A stretch of DNA of 64,000 nt from Goekera deserti. Its GTDB lineage: Bacteria; Actinomycetota; Actinomycetes; Mycobacteriales; Geodermatophilaceae. A program made the translations under genes and the position numbers. Below the pieces are notes generated by a model. The model saw nothing but the letters and a program-made list of their open reading frames with translations, was not told the DNA's origin and ran no database searches. The DNA lies in NCBI RefSeq assembly GCF_010685995.1, contig NZ_JAAGWK010000011.1, positions 124,001 to 188,000 of the forward strand, in the 5' to 3' direction. The number at the start of each line of letters is the position of its first letter. Within the stretch, counting starts at the first letter, position 1. Below are positions 25,555 through 35,785 of the stretch, in pieces.

Positions 25555-28103
25555 CGACCGCCGCCTCGGAGGCCGGCGAGCCGGCCGAGCATCCCCGCCT
25601 GGCTCTCGTCATCCTCTGCGGGAGTGCCCCCCAGAAGGGTGTGGACGATCTCGTCCGACGCCCCCAGGCCGAGCGACCCACCGACGGAACCGCCGTCCAG
25701 TTCGCCGACCGGGCAGAGGCCGAGGTCCGCACCGACCGCTACACCCATGAGCAGCTGAGTGATCGCTCCCGCCTCGAAGAGGCAGTAGTCGCGAGCACGC
25801 GCTCCGTAGAGCGGTTCGATGGCCGGGAGGTGCGCCACCAGATAGAGGGCGAACGCCGAGGACCGAGCGGCCTCGCGATTGACCCACGCATGGGCGGCCT
25901 CCGGTGGCACCGAGGGCCCCACCCGGACCAGCCGGTGATCGTCCGGGTGGTAGTAGTAGGCACCCTGTTCGACCCCCTCGACGCGCCCCTCGGGCACGGT
26001 CAGGTAGACCCGCACGGGGTAGAGGCTTCCGGCCGACGGGTACGCGTGCCGGGGGGCGCCCGTTCCTCCGATCAGCCCGTCGACCCGCCGGAGGCAACCG
26101 AGCAGCTCCGCGAGTCGTTCGACGGGCACCGGTGTGCGGGCGAAACGCCGACGGGTACGCCGGCGTGCGAGCGCCGCCGGGTCGCCCGTCGGGTCAGGCA
26201 GCGCCACCCCGGGAGCCTCGTCCATGTCCTGACGAAGGCCCGGCCGGTTGTCGGTGAACACCGAACGCGCGACCGGGTCGACGATGAGCTCCGGACGTTC
26301 CCGGTCGGGCTCGTCAGGCGTACTCCCCGCATCAGCCGTGTCCGCAGCGAAGCTGACTAGGACCCCGACGGAGGGGAACCGCAGTAGCTCCTCCACATCG
26401 GCCTGGATGCCGAGCTCGGCTTCCGCCTGGACTGCGAGCTGGACGAGCTGCACGGAGCTGGCGCCCACGTCGAGCAGGTTGAGGTCCGGCTCGACGTCTG
26501 CCACACCCAGGATCCGCGCGGCCAGTGCACAGGCCTGCCGTACGAGGTCCGCCGGCGGCGCGCCACGCGCAGGGGACGTCGGCGCGACTCGGGCCGGCGG
26601 TATCTCGGCTGGGGCCGCCTGCCGTGCGAGCACCTGGCGGTCGATGCGCCCCCATCGGTCCAGCGGAAATGCGCCGACGAGCTCGAGACGTCCCGGAAGC
26701 AGATAGGGCGACATCCTCCCGCGGAGGTGGTCCAGGACAGCTGCACCGGTCAGCGTTCGACCCGGCGCCGCCTTCACGTATGCCGTGGTGTTGTCCCCGG
26801 CCGGGACGACAGCGGCAGCCAAGACGTCCTCGTGCGTCGCGATCGCCGACTCCACCTCGCGCAGGTTCAGTGCATGGCCGGAGACCGTCACCCTTGTCGA
26901 GTCGTCGCCGAGGATCTCGAGGACTCCCCCGGTCACCTGGCGGGCCGTCCAGCGGGTCGCGACCAGGGTCCCGTCACCATGCGGCCCAACGTGGAGCCTG
27001 CCGGGCACCCACGTCGGACAGACGTCGAGTGTCTCCCCGAGCACCACTGCCCGACCCTCGCCCAGTGTCGTGCCCGCCGGGAGGACGCCCTGCCGGCCGT
27101 CGGACTCGCCTGCCGCCTGCCACGTGATCCAGAGGCCCGCAGGGCCGCCGCCCTCGACCCCGACGACGGTCAGGTCGGTGCCCACGCCCCGCCGAAGCCA
27201 CCGGACGAGAGCCGCCTGGACCGGCTCACCACCGAGCACGGCGGCACGGAGCCCATCCGGTCGGTCATCCCCTCGCTGCACCAGGTGTTCGGCGAGAAGT
27301 GCGGTCAGACCGGGCGCCGCGTGCCACACCGTGACGTGGTGGGCGCGCATCAGCTCGACCCAGGCCGCCGGCGTCCGCAGATCGATGTCGTCGGGCACCA
27401 CCACCGCACCGCCGGTCAGCAGGGGAAGGTAGAGCTGAGATGCGCCGAGTGCGTCCCCCAGCAGGGAGACGGCCAGAAGTCGATCGTCGGCGCCGAGTTC
27501 CAGCCGCCGGCCGAGATCCAGCAGCGGCGCGACGACGCCGTCGTGGCTCACGGTCGCCAGGTCGCCGCCGACGCCCACCTCGTCGGCGATGAAGCACGCC
27601 GGCGACTCCGGGCGGCCGCCGGCACGCGCCGGCAGTTCCGTCACGGGAATGACCCGGTCGATCTCCAGCACGGCCGTTCCTTCCGGCCACTCCGTGCGCG
27701 TCGCCAACCAGGACTGGGTGAGCACCGTGGTGGAGCCCAGCTCGGCGAGGCGGTGCCAGTGCGCACTCCGGGGCGCGGACGGATCGAGGACGAACCAGGG
27801 CGAACCCGCCATGGCGGCGGCGGCGACCGCCACCACCTGCTCCCACCCGGGCTCGACGCATATCCCCACGGGAGCCGGCGCGGCGATCTGCGAGGCCAGC
27901 GCTGAGGCCGTCAGGACGAGCTCTCGGTGGGTCAGATCGCGCCGGGCGGCGATCACCGCGGGACGGTCACCGTGCTCCCGGGCGGCCGCCAGGAGCAGCT
28001 CCCCCACGGTGGTGGCCGGGCCGCGCACCTGGCCCGGAAAGCCGGTCTGAGGGTTCCGGGCCTCCGGCAGCATGATCTCGGCTGCTGATCTCACGACGTC
28101 CAT
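25551..28103 (-). CDS. blmIII: Inactive A - PCP - thiazoline oxidase protein (BlmIII counterpart)
   Basis: This 850-residue protein has three parts: an adenylation-like domain (1 to about 505), a PCP (LDVGASSVQL, Ser near 549) and a SagB/nitroreductase-type FMN oxidase (about 615-850, with CLFEAGAITQLLMGVAVGADLGLCPVGE). The A-like domain has lost its catalytic motifs: no TSGSTG (FIADEVGVGGDL instead), no YGPTE, no RTGD, and WGRIDR where the lysine motif NGKxDR should be. The A-PCP-Ox order matches BlmIII of bleomycin synthesis, whose PCP I recall being loaded with cysteine in trans by the BlmIV A domain, the oxidase then converting thiazoline to thiazole. The start overlaps the end of the BlmIV-like gene by 13 bp. 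It should complete the second thiazole ring of a bithiazole. Confidence 0.95.
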   Translation of the reverse strand: MDVVRSAAEIMLPEARNPQTGFPGQVRGPATTVGELLLAAAREHGDRPAVIAARRDLTHRELVLTASALASQIAAPAPVGICVEPGWEQVVAVAAAAMAGSPWFVLDPSAPRSAHWHRLAELGSTTVLTQSWLATRTEWPEGTAVLEIDRVIPVTELPARAGGRPESPACFIADEVGVGGDLATVSHDGVVAPLLDLGRRLELGADDRLLAVSLLGDALGASQLYLPLLTGGAVVVPDDIDLRTPAAWVELMRAHHVTVWHAAPGLTALLAEHLVQRGDDRPDGLRAAVLGGEPVQAALVRWLRRGVGTDLTVVGVEGGGPAGLWITWQAAGESDGRQGVLPAGTTLGEGRAVVLGETLDVCPTWVPGRLHVGPHGDGTLVATRWTARQVTGGVLEILGDDSTRVTVSGHALNLREVESAIATHEDVLAAAVVPAGDNTTAYVKAAPGRTLTGAAVLDHLRGRMSPYLLPGRLELVGAFPLDRWGRIDRQVLARQAAPAEIPPARVAPTSPARGAPPADLVRQACALAARILGVADVEPDLNLLDVGASSVQLVQLAVQAEAELGIQADVEELLRFPSVGVLVSFAADTADAGSTPDEPDRERPELIVDPVARSVFTDNRPGLRQDMDEAPGVALPDPTGDPAALARRRTRRRFARTPVPVERLAELLGCLRRVDGLIGGTGAPRHAYPSAGSLYPVRVYLTVPEGRVEGVEQGAYYYHPDDHRLVRVGPSVPPEAAHAWVNREAARSSAFALYLVAHLPAIEPLYGARARDYCLFEAGAITQLLMGVAVGADLGLCPVGELDGGSVGGSLGLGASDEIVHTLLGGTPAEDDESQAGMLGRLAGLRGGGR

Positions 28104-31100
28104 GCGGGGGCGACCTCCCAGTAGTCCATGGCTGGATCTGTCTCACCGGCCAACGCGTCGATCACCCGCGTATAACCGTCGAACATGGAACGCACCAACC
28201 CGTCCGGGAAGGCATCGACGAGGTGGTCCCAGGTCACGAACAGTTCACCGCCGTGCTCCGAGACCTGGACGTCCAGCCGGACCTGCGGAGTCTGGCTGAT
28301 CGCGTAGGCGACGGTCGCGTCCCATGCGGGAGGCGCCACCTCCCGAGCACCCGCGGGCTGCCCCGGCACGAGCATGCTGGTGAAGACCACCGGGGCCTGT
28401 ACCTCCGTGCGCCGCGCCGGGTCGCGTCGGAGAAGTCTCAGCACCTCGACCCCGCTGAACTCGCGGTGCTCCAGGTCCTGGAACACCTGCGCCTGGAGGT
28501 GCCGAGCGCGTTCCCGGAACGTCGATCCCGAGGCATCAACCGCCAGGAGGCTGGTGCTCGTGAAGTCGCCGACGACGCCGTCCACGTCGTCGTGGAGCGG
28601 CCGCCGGTCGAACGTCGTCAGGTTCAGAAGGAACGAAGGGTGCTGGGTCCACATCGCGAGCACGTCCGCGAGCGCTGCGCAGAGCAGCCCCGACGGCGTC
28701 ACCTCGTTGACCGCCGCCGCCCGTCGCAACTTTTCCCAAGCCGCGGCGCCGAGGCGGTGGGCGAAACGCTCGAACCTGGCAGCGGACCCCGTGTCACCGT
28801 CCGGTAGCCCGTGCTGCTGCGGCAGGGCAGGGGGGCCGGGCAGCTCGCCGGCCCGATCCTCCCAGTACCGCCGGGCCTGCCGAAACGCTCCGTCGGCCCG
28901 CGCGCGCTCGATCGCCAGCACATAGTCACGGAACGAGCAGCCGGGCGGCTCCTCTGCTGCCTGGCCGTGATAGGCCGCCAGCAGGTCGCGCTGCAGGATC
29001 CGGAAGCTCCAGGCGTCGGCGATGAGCAGATCCACGCTCACGTGCAGTCGGGGCCGGCCGTGGTCACCGCCGCTGACAGCGATCTCGAACAACGGCCACC
29101 GTGCGGGGTCGTGCACCTGGTGGGACATCCGTCCCCGCAGAGCCGCGGCCGACTCCGGGCTCCCCGGGGGGACGCGGAGCACCCGGTAGGGCGGGACCTG
29201 TGTCAGCACCTGCTGGTTCCCGTCATCCCGGAACACCGTGCGGAGCGCTTCGTGTCGCGCGACCACTGCGTTGACGGCCGACTCGAGCCGGTCGGCGTCC
29301 AGTTCGACGACGTCGAGCTCGACATAGCTGTGCGTTGCGACGCCGCCGAGTGCCAGGCCGCTCCGCCGACCCATCCAGTACGCCTGCTGGACAGCCGTGA
29401 GGGGAAAGGGCTCGTGCCGAGCCGCGGGGTCGGCCAGGAGTTCGGCACCTCGGGTGCTTCCCGACGACGCGGGACCCTCCGGGTGCTCGTGGCCGCGGGC
29501 GTCCGCCACCGCCTCGGCCAACTCGGCCACCGTCGGGTGCTCCAGGAGCCGGGTCATGGGGATGCGCACACCGAAGAGGTCGCCAACGAGGGTCAGCAGC
29601 CGGACCGCGACGAGAGAGGTCCCTCCGGCGGCGAAGAAGTTCTCGTGCGGCGCTACGGTCGGGACGTCGAGCACGACGGCCCACATACGGGACAACTCCT
29701 CCACCAGCTCGGCCGGCGCCCTGATCGGCCCGTCCGGCACCGACCCGGCATCGGCAGCGGGACCGCCGTCCAGTACGACGGCCAGCGAGCGCCGATCGAC
29801 CTTTCCATTGGGCCCGAGCGGCAGACCCTCGAGGACGGCGATCCGGCGCGGGACCTGGTGCGACGGCAAGACTGCCTGCAGCGCGCGCCGCACCTCTCCC
29901 GGCTGTACGGCGGACCCTTCGACGCCGACGACCGCGGCAGCCAGCCGGCGGTCCCCGCGCTGCGGTCCCAGTACCACCGTGGCGGCCTGCGCGACGCCCT
30001 CGACGAGGGCCAGCGCGCGGTCGATCTCCGCGAGCTCCACGCGGAATCCGTTGATCTTCACCTGCCCGTCCTCGCGGCCCAGGAACTCCAGCACGCCACC
30101 CGGACGGAACCGGGCCACGTCACCGGTCCGGTAGACACGTGTGCCGTCGACCCCCGGAACGGGTGGAAAGGGCACGAAGCGGTTCGCCGTCAGCCCGGGC
30201 TCGCGCCAGTAGCCGAGGGCCACGCCCCGGCCGCCGATGACGAGCTCACCGGCACTCCAGTCCGGGCGCTGCCTGCCCTCGGCGTCGACCACGGTCAGGT
30301 GCTGGCCGGTGAGAGGGCGCCCATAGGGCACTGAGGTCCACGCCGCGCCGTCGGCCGGTTCGTCGCCGAGCGGGTGGTGGACCGACCAGATCGAGGCCTC
30401 CGTGGCGCCGCCGAGGCCGATAACGGAGACCTGGGAGGCTCGCGCCCGCAGGCGGCCGCCCAGCTCGACCGGAATCCAGTCACCGCTGAACATCGCGAGC
30501 CGTAGGCCTTCCAGCCCGGACTCCCGCATCGCCTCGGCCCGGTCGACCGCCAGGCCGGCCAGGGCCGGCACGGAGTTCCAAACGGTGACGCCGCCGGCCG
30601 AGGCAGTCTGCAGCCAGTGCGCCGGATCATGGGTGCGGTCGGGGTCGGGCAGGACGAGACAGGCGCCCGCCGCCGACGTGCCGAAAACGTCCCACACGGA
30701 AAGGTCGAAACTGAGAGATGACAGCCCCAGCACACGATCCCGGTCGCCGACGCCGAAACGGCGGTTGATGTCGAGGACCGTGTTCACGGCACCCCGATGG
30801 TCGATCATGACGCCCTTCGGGGCACCGGTCGATCCGGAGGTGTAGATCACGTAGGCCAGATCCCGGTCGCTCCGCCGGTAGCGGGGATGACGCACCGCCT
30901 GAGGCCCGGCGTCCTCCAGGTCGTGCACCGTGACGTCCCCGCCGGCGACGGGCGGAAGGTCGGCGAGCCGCGCCGCGGTCCTGCGGTCGGCGAGGACATG
31001 GGTGGCGCCGGTCCGCTGCAGCAGCAGGACCAGCCGCGCATCCGGTAGGTCGGGATCGAGCGGGACGTACGCCCCGCCGATGCCGGTGACCGCGAGGACG

Positions 31101-34100
31101 CCGACGACCTGCGGCCACCCCTTCTGTGCCGACACGCCTACCAGGACCCCGGGGCCAACGCCGACGTTCGTCAGCCTCCGCCCTAGGTTGCCGGCCCGGC
31201 GGGCCAACTCCCGATAGGAGATCTGCACGCCACCGGCCATGACGGCGACCCGGTCCGGCCCGGCCGTCAGCGCGCCGGAGAAGAGGTCCGGCAGTCTCAG
31301 GCCGGGCTGGTCCTCGGCGGACTCGACGGTGCGGGCGCCCAGCTGAGCGGCCGGCACGAACTGATCCGCCGGCTCGTCCCAGCGTGCGGCCCCATCGGCC
31401 AGCGACGTCAGGAGGCCGACGTAGGCGCCCAGCATCTCGTCGAGCATCCCGGGCGGGAACTGGGCGTCGACGGCATCCCAGTTCAGCAATAGCCCGTCGG
31501 GACCCTCGCCGACCTGGTGGTCGAGATAGACCTGCGGTGTCTGGGACACGCTGTGGACCATCGTGCCGAGCGGTGCCACCCGCTCACGGTCGCGGCCGAC
31601 CACCGGCAGACCGAGGGTGCTCGTGAAGACGACCGGGAAGCCACGCGCTGCCCCGGAGGCAGCGCGCTGCGTGAGGACCTCGACACCACCCGCCGGGTCG
31701 CGGTCGAGGTCCTCCCACAGTCGCTGGTGAACTCTGCGGACCTGCGTCCGGAACGTGGCGCCAGTCGGCACGTCCATGGCGAACGGAAGAAGCGCGGTGA
31801 AGTCACCGACGACCTTGGACAGGTCGGGATGGCTCGCCGGTCGATGGAAGAGGGTGAGGACGAGGGTGAACCGAGGGTGCCGCGCCCACGCCCGCAGTGC
31901 CTCGGCATAGGCGGTCAGCAGCACGGCGGTCGGCGTGACCCCGACACGCCGCGCCCCTTCCTGCAGCGCCTGCCAGGTGACCGGGTCCAGCGTCCTCGAG
32001 CGACGGCGGAACACGGGTGTGCGGCCATCCGCGTGGCCGGTGAGAGGGAGTTCGGGCGCATCCGGGAGCTGCGCGGCTCGCCGCTGCCAGTGCTCCCTGT
32101 CGGACTCGCGGGGTGCGGCGAGGCCGGCGACGACGGCGTCGCGGAACGTCACCGTCAGCTCGGGCAGCCGAGCGTCGGGGCGGCGGTAGAGGAGAGCCAG
32201 CTCGTCGGTCAGCAGGGCCGCGCTGTGTGCATCCGCGATGAGCGCGTCGAGACTCACGTGCAGGCGAGCGACACCGTCGGCCCGGCAGGTGAGCCGGACG
32301 TCGAACAGCGGCCACTGATCCGCGGGGAGAACCTGGTGGGACATCTCCGCGCGGACGCCGGAGACGACGTCGTCCCAGTCGCCGGCGACCGCGCGGCGCA
32401 CAGGGATCCGATACCGCGGAACGGCGCGCAGCACCTGCTGCTCGCCGCTCGGCAGCACGATGGTCCGCAGGGAGTGATGCCGGTCGACGAGGACGTTGAT
32501 CGCTTCCTCGAGGCGGGTGACGTCCGGATCGTCGACGGCGATCTCGAGATAGCCGTGGGTCGCCACGCCGCCGAGGGCGAGTGCGCCGTCCCGGCCGATC
32601 CAGTAGGCCCGTTGCACTGCTGTAAGGGGAAACGGGCGGTACCAGTCGTCCGGCCGTGCCTCGAGCCGGCGTTCCCGGGGACGACCTTCTTGCGGGGCCG
32701 CCGCGCTGACCAGGGCCGCGACTCCACGCACGGTCGGGGCGTCGAACAGCTGCCGCAGGGTGAGACGGGCGCCGAGGTCGTCGGCAAGCCGCTCTATCAG
32801 GTCAACAGCCAGCAGTGAGTGGCCACCGAGCTCGAAGAAGTCGCTGTCGGCGCCACGGCAGCGTGCCGGGAGCAGCGAGTCGAAGGCCGCGGCGACCGCC
32901 TCCTCGGCAGGGCCGTCGAAGGGTGCCTCGGACCGTAGCGGGATGTCGGGGTCTCGTCGCCCCAGCGCCAGCCGGTCGAGCTTTCCGGTACGGGTCCGCG
33001 GCAGGGGGTCGTCGGAGATGAGAACGACGGGGACGGCGACGGCGGGCAGTCGAGCCCTGGCATGGCCGCGCACCCGTTCCGCCAGCCGCGCACGGTCCGC
33101 CGTCGCAACCGGCACCACGTGTGCGATCAGCCCCAGAGCGCCGGAGCCGTCTGGCATGGCGGTCACGCACGCCTCCGCGACGTCCGGGTGCCCGACCAGC
33201 GCGGACTCCACCTCGCCGGGCTCGATCCTGACGCCACGGATCTTCAGCTGCGCATCGCATCGACCCAGGAAGTCGAGGCCGGCCAGCCCATGCCGAACGA
33301 GGTCGCCGGTACGGAAGGCCCGTCCTCCAGCCGCGGTGGGCACGAACCGTGCGGCGGTCCGGGAGGGGTCCGCGTGATAGCCGCGGGCCAGCACCGCGCC
33401 ACCGACGTGGAGCTCACCTACGGCGAGCTCCGGCAGAGGGAAGCCGGCGGGGTCGTGCACCTCGACGTAGGCACCAGCGATCGGGGTACCGATGGTGATG
33501 GGCAACCCCGGCGTCAGCACGGCAGCGGTGGCATCCCCGGCCACCTCGGTGCTGCCGTACAGGTTCAGCACCCGCGCCGTCGGGCTCGCCTGGACGAGCC
33601 GATCGAGCAGCGCCGGCTGCAGACGCTCACCGCTGGTCGTCCAGTGCGTGACGGCTGGTAGAGCCAGCCGGTCGGCCGGCAAGTGCTCGAGAAGCGCGGC
33701 GAGCAAGGTCGGCACCACGAGGACCCTGCTCACCTCGGCCCGGCTCAGGGTGGCTATCAGACTCCTGGGGTCCAGGGCCGATTCAGCGTCGAGGATCTCG
33801 GTCGGCACGCCGGCCAGCAGCGGACCGAAGAGCTCGGCGACCGCGTCGACGAAGACCGGCGCCGCCCTCAGGGACGCCCGCTCCCCTGGGCCGTACGGAT
33901 GGGCCGTCCACATCCAGCGCAACCTGGCCACCGTGGCGCCGTGGAGACCGACCACGGCCTTGGGCGGTCCCGTGCTCCCCGACGTGAACATCAGGTACGC
34001 GGCCTGCAGCGGATGGGCAGGGAGCCGGGGGTCGTCGCACCGGCCCTCGGACCGGCACAGGTCCTCGGCGACGAGCGAGTCGAGGTCGTCTCCCGGAGGG

Positions 34101-35785
34101 GCGGGGGCGGCCGACACCACGTAGCGGACGCCGGCCTCGGCCATCAGCAGTCGGCGGCGTTCCGGCGGATCGGCCGGATCGACCGGCACCCAGGCCGCGC
34201 CTGCCTTCAGGACACCGAGTTGGACCGTCGCCGCGTCGAGCCCACGCGGCAGGTGCAGCGCTACGCGGTCCTCCCTGCCGACCCCGCGGCCTAGGAGCGC
34301 ATGTGCCACCCGGTTCGCCCGCTCGTTCAGGGTCCGATAGGTCAACGCCTGACCGCCGGAACTGAGCGCGACGGCATCGGGCGTCCGGGCCACCTGCTGC
34401 TCGAACAGACCGTGGAGGGTGCTTGCGTCTTCCGTGTTGGCGGCCGCGGCTTCTCGACCGGCCACGCCGAGGGTCAGCCGGCCGATTTCCGCGGCGGGGT
34501 TCTGGCAGAGCTCACGCAGTGCGGTGCGCAAGTACCGGCCGAGGACCGTGACCGTGGCGTCGTCGAGGACGTTGCTGTCGTAGTGCAGCGCCACGTTGAG
34601 GCCCGTGCGCGGGTCACCCACCTCGATCGTCAGGTCGAAGCGCGCCGCCCCCGGTGGCGCGTGCACGAGGGAGACCTCCAGCTCCGGCAGGTCGAGAACG
34701 GGCGGCGGGGCCATCCCCGATACGCAGACCGCCGGGACCGGGGTGGCGCCGGCCGCCCGTCGTCGCTGGGCGACCAGCTCATAGGGCACCGCGCGGTGTG
34801 CGAGCGCTTCGGCGGAGGTCTCCCGGACCCTGCGCCACAGCTCGCTGAGGGAGTCGTCCGGAGCCATGTCCAGCCGGAGCGGAACCACGTTCCCCAGGTG
34901 GCCGACGACGCGCTCGCGCTCAGGATCATCACGCCCCGAGGTCAGTGTCGCCACCGTCATGGATCGGCGGCGGTCCAGCCGATGGACGACGCCTGCCCAG
35001 GCGGCGAGAACGGCCGTGAAGACGCTGGCCCCCTGACGGCGTCGCGCCTCGTCCAGCGCGGTGGCGAGCCTGGGCGGCAGGACGACACGATGAACCGCCG
35101 CGGATCCAGGCGGCCCGGCTGTGCGGGCCGGTGCCACCGGCAGGGTGTCCTTCGAGGGAGCACACACGCGGTCGAGCCAGGACGGGGCACCCGGGTCGGC
35201 GTGGCCGGAACCGCCGGGGGGCGGGTCCATTGCCACCGGTGGTCGGGGCAGCCGGGCAGGCGACCCCGCGCGGTACGACCGGTACAGCGCAGACACCTCT
35301 TGTGCCAGCACCCCCAACGACCAGCCGTCGACCGCGATGTGGTCTGCCGCGATGACGGCAAGGTGGTCATGGGCGCCGACCATGGCCAGGTCCACCCGCA
35401 GGGCCGGCGGGCGGGACCGGTCGAACGGCCGCTGGACGTGCGCTCCCAGCAGTCGCTCCCTCACCTGCTCCGCGTCGACCGCTCCGAGCCCGCGCAGGTC
35501 GACCAGCCGGACAGCCATCTCCACATCTCGTGCCCGGACGCCAACCGGTCCGCCCGGCCCCGATACGACCGCGGTCCGGAGGGCGCCGTGTCGGCGGACC
35601 ACCTCCCCGAAGGCCGCGCGCAGCGCCGGTACGTCGAGCGGGCCCCTGAGCCGCACGGCCATCACGAGGGTGGTCCCGACGGTGTGACCCAACTCGGTCA
35701 GCAGCCAGAGGCGTCGCTGCGCATCGCTGAGTTCATGGCCCTCGTCCGGATCCGCGCCTGCAGGCGCCTCCACCACGAGCGTCAT
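28091..35785 (-). CDS. blmIV: NRPS C-A(beta-Ala)-PCP-Cy-A(Cys)-PCP-Cy (BlmIV counterpart)
   Basis: This 2564-residue protein has seven domains. C carries DHIAVDG near 148, with the first His changed to Asp. The first A has V235-D236 (FVDAVAELFG near 645), the hallmark of beta-alanine A domains; code V-D-A-L-T-S-L-G-D by eye. PCP1 Ser is near 990. Cy1 has DALIAD near 1182. The second A (near 1698) has code D-L-W-N-M-S-L-I-W, cysteine. PCP2 Ser is near 2057. A terminal Cy2 has DLLIAD near 2255. This exact order is that of BlmIV. It adds beta-alanine, forms the first thiazoline and cyclizes the second cysteine carried by the oxidase protein. The ATG at 35785 overlaps the Thr-module stop (ATGA); the open frame continuing to 36247 lies inside that gene and is rejected. 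Confidence 0.95.
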   Translation of the reverse strand: MTLVVEAPAGADPDEGHELSDAQRRLWLLTELGHTVGTTLVMAVRLRGPLDVPALRAAFGEVVRRHGALRTAVVSGPGGPVGVRARDVEMAVRLVDLRGLGAVDAEQVRERLLGAHVQRPFDRSRPPALRVDLAMVGAHDHLAVIAADHIAVDGWSLGVLAQEVSALYRSYRAGSPARLPRPPVAMDPPPGGSGHADPGAPSWLDRVCAPSKDTLPVAPARTAGPPGSAAVHRVVLPPRLATALDEARRRQGASVFTAVLAAWAGVVHRLDRRRSMTVATLTSGRDDPERERVVGHLGNVVPLRLDMAPDDSLSELWRRVRETSAEALAHRAVPYELVAQRRRAAGATPVPAVCVSGMAPPPVLDLPELEVSLVHAPPGAARFDLTIEVGDPRTGLNVALHYDSNVLDDATVTVLGRYLRTALRELCQNPAAEIGRLTLGVAGREAAAANTEDASTLHGLFEQQVARTPDAVALSSGGQALTYRTLNERANRVAHALLGRGVGREDRVALHLPRGLDAATVQLGVLKAGAAWVPVDPADPPERRRLLMAEAGVRYVVSAAPAPPGDDLDSLVAEDLCRSEGRCDDPRLPAHPLQAAYLMFTSGSTGPPKAVVGLHGATVARLRWMWTAHPYGPGERASLRAAPVFVDAVAELFGPLLAGVPTEILDAESALDPRSLIATLSRAEVSRVLVVPTLLAALLEHLPADRLALPAVTHWTTSGERLQPALLDRLVQASPTARVLNLYGSTEVAGDATAAVLTPGLPITIGTPIAGAYVEVHDPAGFPLPELAVGELHVGGAVLARGYHADPSRTAARFVPTAAGGRAFRTGDLVRHGLAGLDFLGRCDAQLKIRGVRIEPGEVESALVGHPDVAEACVTAMPDGSGALGLIAHVVPVATADRARLAERVRGHARARLPAVAVPVVLISDDPLPRTRTGKLDRLALGRRDPDIPLRSEAPFDGPAEEAVAAAFDSLLPARCRGADSDFFELGGHSLLAVDLIERLADDLGARLTLRQLFDAPTVRGVAALVSAAAPQEGRPRERRLEARPDDWYRPFPLTAVQRAYWIGRDGALALGGVATHGYLEIAVDDPDVTRLEEAINVLVDRHHSLRTIVLPSGEQQVLRAVPRYRIPVRRAVAGDWDDVVSGVRAEMSHQVLPADQWPLFDVRLTCRADGVARLHVSLDALIADAHSAALLTDELALLYRRPDARLPELTVTFRDAVVAGLAAPRESDREHWQRRAAQLPDAPELPLTGHADGRTPVFRRRSRTLDPVTWQALQEGARRVGVTPTAVLLTAYAEALRAWARHPRFTLVLTLFHRPASHPDLSKVVGDFTALLPFAMDVPTGATFRTQVRRVHQRLWEDLDRDPAGGVEVLTQRAASGAARGFPVVFTSTLGLPVVGRDRERVAPLGTMVHSVSQTPQVYLDHQVGEGPDGLLLNWDAVDAQFPPGMLDEMLGAYVGLLTSLADGAARWDEPADQFVPAAQLGARTVESAEDQPGLRLPDLFSGALTAGPDRVAVMAGGVQISYRELARRAGNLGRRLTNVGVGPGVLVGVSAQKGWPQVVGVLAVTGIGGAYVPLDPDLPDARLVLLLQRTGATHVLADRRTAARLADLPPVAGGDVTVHDLEDAGPQAVRHPRYRRSDRDLAYVIYTSGSTGAPKGVMIDHRGAVNTVLDINRRFGVGDRDRVLGLSSLSFDLSVWDVFGTSAAGACLVLPDPDRTHDPAHWLQTASAGGVTVWNSVPALAGLAVDRAEAMRESGLEGLRLAMFSGDWIPVELGGRLRARASQVSVIGLGGATEASIWSVHHPLGDEPADGAAWTSVPYGRPLTGQHLTVVDAEGRQRPDWSAGELVIGGRGVALGYWREPGLTANRFVPFPPVPGVDGTRVYRTGDVARFRPGGVLEFLGREDGQVKINGFRVELAEIDRALALVEGVAQAATVVLGPQRGDRRLAAAVVGVEGSAVQPGEVRRALQAVLPSHQVPRRIAVLEGLPLGPNGKVDRRSLAVVLDGGPAADAGSVPDGPIRAPAELVEELSRMWAVVLDVPTVAPHENFFAAGGTSLVAVRLLTLVGDLFGVRIPMTRLLEHPTVAELAEAVADARGHEHPEGPASSGSTRGAELLADPAARHEPFPLTAVQQAYWMGRRSGLALGGVATHSYVELDVVELDADRLESAVNAVVARHEALRTVFRDDGNQQVLTQVPPYRVLRVPPGSPESAAALRGRMSHQVHDPARWPLFEIAVSGGDHGRPRLHVSVDLLIADAWSFRILQRDLLAAYHGQAAEEPPGCSFRDYVLAIERARADGAFRQARRYWEDRAGELPGPPALPQQHGLPDGDTGSAARFERFAHRLGAAAWEKLRRAAAVNEVTPSGLLCAALADVLAMWTQHPSFLLNLTTFDRRPLHDDVDGVVGDFTSTSLLAVDASGSTFRERARHLQAQVFQDLEHREFSGVEVLRLLRRDPARRTEVQAPVVFTSMLVPGQPAGAREVAPPAWDATVAYAISQTPQVRLDVQVSEHGGELFVTWDHLVDAFPDGLVRSMFDGYTRVIDALAGETDPAMDYWEVAPAWTS